12,882 nt of DNA from Ignavibacteriales bacterium (GTDB taxonomy: Bacteria; Bacteroidota; Ignavibacteria; Ignavibacteriales; Melioribacteraceae), in contig JAGVBL010000389.1 of NCBI GenBank assembly GCA_020059785.1, positions 1 to 12,882 of the forward strand. The letters are read 5' to 3'. This document shows positions 7,167 through 12,882 of this stretch, piece by piece. Both the position numbers and the translations under genes were made by a program. A model generated the notes under the pieces. It was not told where the DNA came from. It saw only the letters and a program-made list of their open reading frames with translations, and did no database searches. The first letter of the stretch is position 1, and every line of letters begins with the position of its first letter.

Positions 7167-7754
7167 TCAAAGCAAGTTTATTATATTAGCAATTCCCTCT
7201 CTTATCATCATTACTGCATAAGCAGCAAGAAAGAGAGAAGCAATTTTAGCGAATGCTTTCGATCCGCCTTCGCCTAAAGCTTTTGTTAACCATTTAGCAT
7301 TTACAAGAATTAACACTATGATTATAAAATTTGCCAGCATTGCAGTAATGGTGGGGAAAAAACCATATTTATCATTTAGAATTAATATGGTAGTTAATGC
7401 AGCGGGACCCATTATTAAAGGAATTCCTAAAGGGACAATACCAATATTTGTATGAGGATTTCTCCTGTTTTCTGATGACGATAAAATATCGTTAATACTA
7501 AGTATTAGAAGTACAAGTCCACCTGCTATTCTAAAATCGTTAATTGTAATTCCAAGAAATCTTAAGACAGCTTTACCTGCAAACAGAAAACCAAGTGCAA
7601 CTATAAAAGCGGTAAGACAAGCTTCATAAATTAATTTCCTTCTTTGAAAATGAGAGATTCCTTCTGTAAATCCAAGAAAAACTGGTGTTGTTCCGATAAT
7701 ATCGATAGCAACAAATAGAGGAATAAATGTGAGTAAGAATAGATTAAAGTCCAT
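7167..7754 (-). CDS. MarC-family integral membrane protein (UPF0056)
   Basis: Inner-membrane protein of 195 residues with six predicted hydrophobic helices (approximately 4-27, 43-66, 72-92, 103-126, 132-152 and 167-188). Family features include the N-terminal LFVAIDIIGTTPVFLG, with an acidic residue inside the first helix, and NIGIVPLGIPLIMGPAALTT (103-122), the most conserved MarC motif. MarC was once linked to multiple antibiotic resistance in E. coli, but that role was not upheld and the substrate is unknown. The ATG at 7754 lacks a strong ribosome-binding site. It begins after the terminator of ackA and leads directly into the SDR gene, so the pair is a likely two-gene unit. The stop is TGA. 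Confidence 0.93.
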   Translation of the reverse strand: MDFNLFLLTFIPLFVAIDIIGTTPVFLGFTEGISHFQRRKLIYEACLTAFIVALGFLFAGKAVLRFLGITINDFRIAGGLVLLILSINDILSSSENRRNPHTNIGIVPLGIPLIMGPAALTTILILNDKYGFFPTITAMLANFIIIVLILVNAKWLTKALGEGGSKAFAKIASLFLAAYAVMMIREGIANIINLL

Positions 7755-7802
7755 AAATACTTATCAGGTTAAATGATTGATATAAAATAAGATTTTATAC
7801 AA

Positions 7803-7831
7803 TAAAAAAAATGCCGGTATAAGCCGGCATT
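7803..7831 (-). terminator. intrinsic terminator of the hbd-ackA unit
   Basis: On the minus strand, an 8-base perfect stem (AATGCCGG at 7831-7824 pairing with CCGGCATT at 7817-7810) encloses a 6-base loop and is followed by a run of T (7809-7804). It lies 19 bases after the ackA stop codon and before marC, so it separates the two minus-strand units. Confidence 0.9.
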
Positions 7832-7849
7832 CCGAAATTAAGTTTAGAT

Positions 7850-9079
7850 TTATTTAGAGCTTGCGGCTTTTAATGAAGATAGCTCCTCGCCTACTATCTG
7901 CTGTGTATCTAAGGCAATAACAAGTTCTTCATTTGTAGGAATTCTCACTACTTTTACTTTAGAATCCGGTGTAGAAATTACTGTTTCACCTTTAACATTT
8001 TCATTTTTTGACTGATCAATTTTGATTCCCAGGTATTCCATGTTAGCACAAACATCCTGTCTAACTTTTATTGAGTTTTCACCAATACCGCCGGTAAATA
8101 CAAGAGCATCCAGTCCGCCCATAGCAGCCGTGTAACTTCCGATATATTTTTTTATTCTATAAGTAAAAACATCAAAAGCATATTTAGCTTTTTTATTTCC
8201 TTCTGCAACAGCTTCTTCAATTTCCCGCATGTCGCTGCTTTCACCGCTTATTCCAATTAATCCGCTGTGCTTATTTAATAATGTATTTGCTTCTGATAAT
8301 GATAATCCTTCTTTAGCCATTATATAGAGGATAACGGAGGGATCCATATCACCGCTTCTTGTACCCATTATTAATCCTTCCAGTGGAGTAAACCCCATGG
8401 TAGTATCGATTGAATGTCCGCGATCAATTGCTGCCATACTGCAGCCATTACCTAAATGTGCGGTGATAATTTTTAATTCTTCGTATGGACGGTCGAGCAT
8501 AATTGATGCGCGTTGAGATACATATCGATGTGATGTACCGTGAAATCCATAACGTCGTATTTTCTACTTTTTATATAGTTCGTATGGAATTCCATAAAGA
8601 AAAGCATGAGGCGGCATCTTTACATGGAATGATGTATCGAATACACCGACCTGTGGCGTATTTGGTAAATGTTCCTTTGTTGCCTGAATACCTTTAATGT
8701 TAGGCGGATTATGAAGAGGTGCAAGCTCAATATTATCTTTCAATGCCTTCATTACCTGATCAGTAATCAGAACGGAACCAGAGAATGTTTCTCCACCGTG
8801 AACAACACGATGCCCGACTGCATCAATCTCACTTTTATCTTTTATAACACCATGATTTGGACTAAGGAGCACAGCAATAACATATTCAATAGCAATCGAA
8901 TGATCTAATATTTCACCGACAATTTTTATTTTCTCTTTATCGAGCGGCTGATGAGTAAGAACAGCGCTCGACATACCAATTCTTTCAACCATACCTTTAG
9001 CAAGTGCTGTCTTTGCAACTGTATCAATAAACTGATATTTAATTGACGAACTTCCGCAATTCAAGACTAAGACTTTCAT
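7850..9079 (-). CDS. ackA: acetate kinase, interrupted by one in-frame TAG at codon 172
   Basis: Interconverts acetate plus ATP with acetyl phosphate plus ADP. The full frame is 409 codons, the normal family size, and lines up residue by residue with the Methanosarcina thermophila enzyme as I recall it: Asn7 in NCGSSS, Arg91, His123 in HNPPN, Asp148, His180 in FHGTSH, HLGNG, the Arg in GTRSG, and the Glu in PTNEE. The frame is continuous, with no insertion or deletion, but codon 172 (8566-8564) is TAG, between ELYKK and KIRRYGFHGTSH. If TAG terminates, the result is a 171-residue inactive fragment, and the ATG at 8500 could start a useless C-terminal piece. It may be a nonsense mutation, a sequence error, or suppressed translation. 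GAGGAAGAA precedes the start, 14 bases after hbd. The final stop is TAA. Confidence 0.9.
8564..8566 (-). other. in-frame amber codon inside ackA
   Basis: A single TAG at codon 172 splits otherwise intact acetate kinase. The flanking context on the coding strand is AAG TAG AAA. Tyr is my best guess for the ancestral residue, because TAT or TAC is one base away and Tyr fits this loop in many homologues; Lys, Gln or Glu codons are also one base away. Confidence 0.85.
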
Positions 9080-9093
9080 TTCTTCCTCAAATT

Positions 9094-10029
9094 TTAATGA
9101 ACTATTGTGCCATCAGCATCATACTTAAAAAATCCTTCTCCGGTTTTCTTACCAAGTTTTCTTTCCCGTACAAGTTTACGAAGAATTGGGCTTGGTCTAT
9201 ACCTTGGTTCACCCAGAGTATCCCATAAAGTTTGCATCCATGCAAGAACTTCATCCAGTCCCATAGAATCTGCCATTTCAAGAGGACCGGTTTTAAAATT
9301 ATAACCTAATTTCATTGCTGTATCAATATCCTCGGCAGTTGCAATTCCTTCAAGCAATATATGCATAGCTTCATTGAGCAGTGGAACAATTGCGCGTGTT
9401 GTAATAAATCCGGGATATTCATAAACAGGTATAGCTTTCTTGCCAATCTTGGAAGCAAATTTCTTAATTATTTCAACGGTCTTATCGGATGTTTCAAGAG
9501 CTCTTACAAGTTCAACGAGAGGAACTTTAGGAACAGGATTTAGAAAATGCATACCGATAATTTTGTCTTTACGATTTGTAACTTCGGCAATTTTTGTAAG
9601 ACTTAATGTAGAAGTGTTGGAGATAAATATAGTATTCGGGCGTGCAATTTTATCGAGCGACTTAAAGATTTTCATCTTAAGATCATAATTCTCATCAACA
9701 GCTTCAATAATTAGTTCGCATTCTGCTACGTCTGCAATTTCCACTGTCCATTTAATTCTGCTTAGTATAGATTTCATTTCGCTCTGCGTCATAGACCATC
9801 TCGAAATCTCTCTTTCCATACTTGTACTTAAATTTTCCTGGGACCTTTTTATATGCTCTTCATCCACTTCAACTATAAGAACATCAAGTCCGGCAGATGC
9901 AATAGTTTGAGCAATCCCTTGCCCCATTAAACCTCCGCCAATAATAGCTACGTAATCAATCCGCTCTGTTTCATCTACTCTTTGAACACTTCCAAGTAAA
10001 TCCTCTAATTTTAATTTCTCTTCCGGCAT
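9094..10029 (-). CDS. hbd: 3-hydroxyacyl-CoA (3-hydroxybutyryl-CoA) dehydrogenase
   Basis: NAD-dependent oxidation of 3-hydroxyacyl-CoA to 3-ketoacyl-CoA, or the reverse in butyrate-type metabolism. Of 311 residues, an N-terminal extension of about 24 precedes the Rossmann loop GGGLMGQG (31-38). Glu54 or Glu58 near the end of the second strand suggests NAD rather than NADP. SNTSTL holds Ser140, HFLNPVP holds catalytic His161, and Glu173 completes the dyad. At the place of the conserved Asn in PGFIVNR this protein has Thr211 (PGFITTR). The C-terminal domain ends in the family motif YRPSPILRKLVRERKLGKKTGEGFFKY. It is the first gene of a unit with ackA, 14 bases apart, which suggests a role near acyl-CoA and acetate metabolism. 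The start ATG has only a weak AGAGAG upstream. The stop is TAA. Confidence 0.93.
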   Translation of the reverse strand: MPEEKLKLEDLLGSVQRVDETERIDYVAIIGGGLMGQGIAQTIASAGLDVLIVEVDEEHIKRSQENLSTSMEREISRWSMTQSEMKSILSRIKWTVEIADVAECELIIEAVDENYDLKMKIFKSLDKIARPNTIFISNTSTLSLTKIAEVTNRKDKIIGMHFLNPVPKVPLVELVRALETSDKTVEIIKKFASKIGKKAIPVYEYPGFITTRAIVPLLNEAMHILLEGIATAEDIDTAMKLGYNFKTGPLEMADSMGLDEVLAWMQTLWDTLGEPRYRPSPILRKLVRERKLGKKTGEGFFKYDADGTIVH

Positions 10030-10112
10030 TTTTTTCTCTCTATTTCTTTTTTAATGTTTTCTGCTTGTAAAAATATCCAAATCCCTAAATAGAATCATTG
10101 AATTGGACAAAT

Positions 10113-10140
10113 ATTATACCACTATAAAAAACCCGTTTAA
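10113..10140 (-). promoter_or_regulatory. candidate housekeeping promoter for hbd-ackA
   Basis: On the minus strand, TATAAT at 10118-10113 is a perfect -10 box, with TTAAAC at 10140-10135 as a partial -35 and a 16-base spacer. It would give a leader of roughly 75 bases before the hbd ATG. Confidence 0.5.
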
Positions 10141-10169
10141 GACCATTTTCAAAATGATTGTGAAGTAAA

Positions 10170-10187
10170 ATTACTATAAATAGTAAT
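10170..10187. promoter_or_regulatory. 18-base palindrome, possible operator
   Basis: ATTACTAT, two bases, ATAGTAAT: both arms match perfectly. It lies about 30 bases upstream of the candidate hbd -35 box in the divergent intergenic region. A binding site for a dimeric regulator is inference; no regulator gene is in the window. Confidence 0.4.
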
Positions 10188-10359
10188 AATAAAAGCCATA
10201 TTTGAGAATAGGAGTCGGCTAATCTATAAGAAATTTCTTTCTACAACAATATTTTCTTTATTCTTGCTCTGTTTATAAAAGCAATTAAGCAAGTTTGGTT
10301 TACTATTTATATTTTTTGATTGAGAGAATTAATTGATTCAATTAGTCGGATTAAAATAA

Positions 10360-12882
10360 TTGACACCACATGATATACTAAATAATTTTTTTGGATATAA
10401 AGAATTTCGTCCGGGTCAGGAAGAAATAATCACTTCAATAATAAATGGCAAAAATGTATTGGCAGTATTACCGACCGGCGGCGGTAAATCGATTTGCTAT
10501 CAGATTCCAGCACTTATATCTAATTCATTTAGCGTTGTTATATCACCATTAATTGCATTAATGAAAGATCAGGTTGATTCGGTCAATTCAAATCATAAAG
10601 TTGCTGCATTTATTAACAGCTCCCTAGATTATAGAGAAACAAATAATATTATTGCCGAAATATCAAACGGTAAATTGAAACTTTTATACGTATCGCCAGA
10701 AAAATTAAATAATATTCAATTCTGCGAGTCGATTAAAAACTTAACACCAACTTACCTTTTTATTGATGAAGCACATTGTATTAGCGAATGGGGCCATAGT
10801 TTCAGACCAAGCTACAGAAAAATTAAATCCTTTGCAGATTTAATAGGATTCAAATCAATCTCCGCTTTTACAGCAACTGCAACATTAGATGTTAGGAATG
10901 ACATTATTGCACAGCTCGGGATGAATGAACCTGAAATATTTGTTAAAGGATTTGAGAGAGAGAATCTTAACCTGAATGTAATTAAAACAAAAAATAAAAA
11001 AGAAAAAATTTACGACTTAATTAAACAGAATCAATTACCGGGAATAATTTATACGGCAACAAGAAAATCCTCTGAGGAAGTAGCTGAATTTCTTAGATTA
11101 AAGGGAATTGAAGCAGTTTATTATCACGCCGGAATAGCATCTGAACTAAGGAAAATTATTCAGGATGATTTTCAGAGGAACAGGGTAAAATTAATTGTAG
11201 CAACAAATGCTTTCGGAATGGGAATAGATAAAAGTGATATTAGAACGCTTGTGCATTATCAATTACCCGCTAATATAGAGAATTATTACCAGGAAATTGG
11301 AAGAGCCGGACGAGACGGGTTAGACTCCAATGTTTACCTTCTGTATGATGACAATGATAAAATGATTCAGGAATATTTTATTAAAAATTCTTATCCAACA
11401 AGAGAACAAATTGAAATTGTATATAATGCTATTTGCGATTACTCATCAATTGCACTGGGGAACAGTTATACTAAAGAGATTTCACTTGACAACAATTTAA
11501 GTTCTTTTCTGGAATCAAAAGGTGTTACAAAAGGACTGATGGATTCATCTATAAAAATTCTTTCCGATTCCGGTTACCTGTTACAGTCGGTTGATAATAA
11601 GAAGCATAGTGTTCAATCACTATTCGAACCAAAATATTTACTGAACTATATCAAGAAGTTAGAGAATAACGATGCAAAGGATTTGCTGCTTATCCTGACA
11701 CGTGAATATGGAAGAACATTTTTTACATCGCGCACTTTTTTAGATTTATCGCGCCTTTCTAATCTACTTGATGAAAGTATTGAGAGTATTATCGGAATTT
11801 TAACAACATTAAGTTTATCCGGCATAATTAAATATGATATTCCTTCTATGTTTCCAGCAGTCAAATTGATTGGGACCAGGATTAAAATTGATGATCTAAA
11901 ATTGAATTATGAAAGGACAAAAAATCTTGTAGAAAATAGCCGTAAAAAGCTCGAGTTGATGATTCAATTTATTGATACAAACAAATGCAGATTTAAATAT
12001 ATTCTGGAATACTTCGGGCAAATGAATAATGATTATAAATGCGGTAAATGTGATGTCTGTTCCGGTACTTTCTTACAAGGGAATTATTCAGAATTTATTG
12101 AGCAGCACATAATCGATTTATTGAAAGAATCAAATATCACTTATTCAAAAAGTACAATGGTTAGTATTCTATCCGGCAAATCATATGAGTACAAACATCT
12201 TGCTGCTTTCGGTTCGTGCAATAACTTCTCTAAAAAAGAAATTGAAAATGTTATCAGCAAACTCAAAGAACAAAAAAAAATCTTTTCAAATAAAGGATTA
12301 ATTGAGTTAGCAGCTGAAGAACCTTGCGAAACCGATTTGATAAGCAAGTCTAATTTAGATTTTGAAAATGAACTTCAGTTATTTAACATGTTAAGGCAGA
12401 TTAGAAAAGAAGCATCATCAAGATATAATCAACCGGTTCAATTAATTTGCGCAGATGAAATATTACTCAGGATTGTAAAAAAAAGACCGGTAACAATATC
12501 GGAGTTACTTGAGATTGAAGGATTTAATCAGAGGATGTTTAACAAAATTGGCGAGCAGATCTTAGCGACAATCAAAGAAAGCCATTCCGATTCCTCTTTT
12601 AAAGAATTGATCAGGATGAAAAAACTACCCGAAAATATTCTGCCTACTCTAGAACTGATTAGAAAGAGATATTCACTTGAAGACATTTGTAAATTGACTA
12701 ATCTCTCAGATACATTATTATCCTTGCAGATTGAAACCTTATTAGCTGCGATTCCGAACCTGGAGGTAGATTATCTTTTTGACAAAGATCAGTTAAGCGA
12801 AATAAATTCACAAATTAATGAGGGGATAACCGATATAAAAAAATTGAAGGAAGCATTAAAAAATAGAATTAGTTATTCGCTA
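10360..12882 (+). CDS. recQ: ATP-dependent DNA helicase RecQ (3' end outside window)
   Basis: 3'-5' DNA helicase acting in recombination and replication-fork repair. The 841 visible codons are open to the window edge. Domains in order: helicase N-lobe with FRPGQEEII, Walker A TGGGKS (39-44), DEAH (136-139) followed by CISEWGHSFRPSY, and FTATAT; helicase C-lobe with ATNAFGMGIDK and QEIGRAGRDG (311-320); zinc-binding Cys543, Cys561, Cys564 and Cys567; an HRDC domain (about 670-742); and a C-terminal helix-turn-helix region ending in the ISYS of the family tail. I judge that only a short piece is missing. The start is TTG at 10360: TAA lies directly upstream in frame and no ATG precedes the conserved FRPGQ motif. 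At over 840 residues it is longer than E. coli RecQ (about 610) because of the extra C-terminal domain. Confidence 0.95.
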   Translation, partial: MTPHDILNNFFGYKEFRPGQEEIITSIINGKNVLAVLPTGGGKSICYQIPALISNSFSVVISPLIALMKDQVDSVNSNHKVAAFINSSLDYRETNNIIAEISNGKLKLLYVSPEKLNNIQFCESIKNLTPTYLFIDEAHCISEWGHSFRPSYRKIKSFADLIGFKSISAFTATATLDVRNDIIAQLGMNEPEIFVKGFERENLNLNVIKTKNKKEKIYDLIKQNQLPGIIYTATRKSSEEVAEFLRLKGIEAVYYHAGIASELRKIIQDDFQRNRVKLIVATNAFGMGIDKSDIRTLVHYQLPANIENYYQEIGRAGRDGLDSNVYLLYDDNDKMIQEYFIKNSYPTREQIEIVYNAICDYSSIALGNSYTKEISLDNNLSSFLESKGVTKGLMDSSIKILSDSGYLLQSVDNKKHSVQSLFEPKYLLNYIKKLENNDAKDLLLILTREYGRTFFTSRTFLDLSRLSNLLDESIESIIGILTTLSLSGIIKYDIPSMFPAVKLIGTRIKIDDLKLNYERTKNLVENSRKKLELMIQFIDTNKCRFKYILEYFGQMNNDYKCGKCDVCSGTFLQGNYSEFIEQHIIDLLKESNITYSKSTMVSILSGKSYEYKHLAAFGSCNNFSKKEIENVISKLKEQKKIFSNKGLIELAAEEPCETDLISKSNLDFENELQLFNMLRQIRKEASSRYNQPVQLICADEILLRIVKKRPVTISELLEIEGFNQRMFNKIGEQILATIKESHSDSSFKELIRMKKLPENILPTLELIRKRYSLEDICKLTNLSDTLLSLQIETLLAAIPNLEVDYLFDKDQLSEINSQINEGITDIKKLKEALKNRISYSL

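Larger units (their letters stand above)
10030..10359. other. 330-base divergent intergenic region
   Basis: Very AT-rich region between the divergent hbd (minus) and recQ (plus) genes. It holds a candidate minus-strand promoter (10113-10140), an 18-base palindrome (10170-10187) and a 13-base palindrome close to recQ (10331-10343). I see no open frame with coding character, no tRNA, and no clear plus-strand promoter for recQ. Confidence 0.75.

Noticed and set aside
7850..9079. Frameshift or two separate genes in ackA
   Set aside because: The TAG at 8564-8566 and the ATG at 8500 are in the same frame and the sequence between them encodes the conserved KIRRYGFHGTSH segment, so it is one gene with one stop codon.
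10260..10292. CTTGCT/AGCAAG inverted pair as a terminator or riboswitch
   Set aside because: Only a six-base stem with a loop of about 20 bases and no T-tract; not convincing.

Overview
The window is AT-rich bacterial chromosome with dense, mostly house-keeping genes. Several traits point to the Bacteroidota/Chlorobi/Ignavibacteriota group, most likely an Ignavibacteriota-like lineage: the composition, an EF-P whose tip loop reads NPGN instead of KPGK, a DUF1684 lipoprotein, a stand-alone four-helix-bundle (S23/23S-intervening-sequence) gene, and a long RecQ with HRDC and C-terminal helix-turn-helix regions. This placement is an inference from sequence feel, not from a database search. No tRNA, rRNA or CRISPR array was seen.

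Left part, plus strand (1-4243): the 3' end of mutS, a DUF1684 lipoprotein overlapping it, then aroF (DAHP synthase) and tyrA (prephenate dehydrogenase with ACT domain), packed with overlaps or gaps of 0-17 bases like an operon, and then efp after a 68-base gap. aroF and tyrA supply the first step of the shikimate pathway and the tyrosine branch.

Middle, minus strand (4271-7166): a 60-base array of hexamers lies between the convergent efp and FAD-dependent dehydrogenase genes. Upstream of the dehydrogenase sits a small four-helix-bundle gene. It is bracketed exactly by two inverted arrays of an AATTGAG-type heptamer, with a 7-base direct repeat at the outer edges, so it looks like a small mobile or inserted cassette. 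Upstream of that is a divergent short-chain dehydrogenase lacking the catalytic Tyr and Lys, coupled to a MarC-family membrane protein.

Right part, minus strand (7800-10029): hbd (3-hydroxyacyl-CoA dehydrogenase) and ackA (acetate kinase) form a two-gene unit ending in a clear intrinsic terminator. ackA carries one in-frame TAG at codon 172 and is otherwise complete and collinear with characterised acetate kinases. A 330-base divergent intergenic region holds a good minus-strand promoter and an 18-base palindrome. recQ then runs off the right edge on the plus strand.

The main points for a second look are the four-helix-bundle cassette with its mirrored heptamer arrays, the lone amber codon in ackA, the EF-P with Asn at the modification site, and the two dehydrogenases with replaced catalytic residues.
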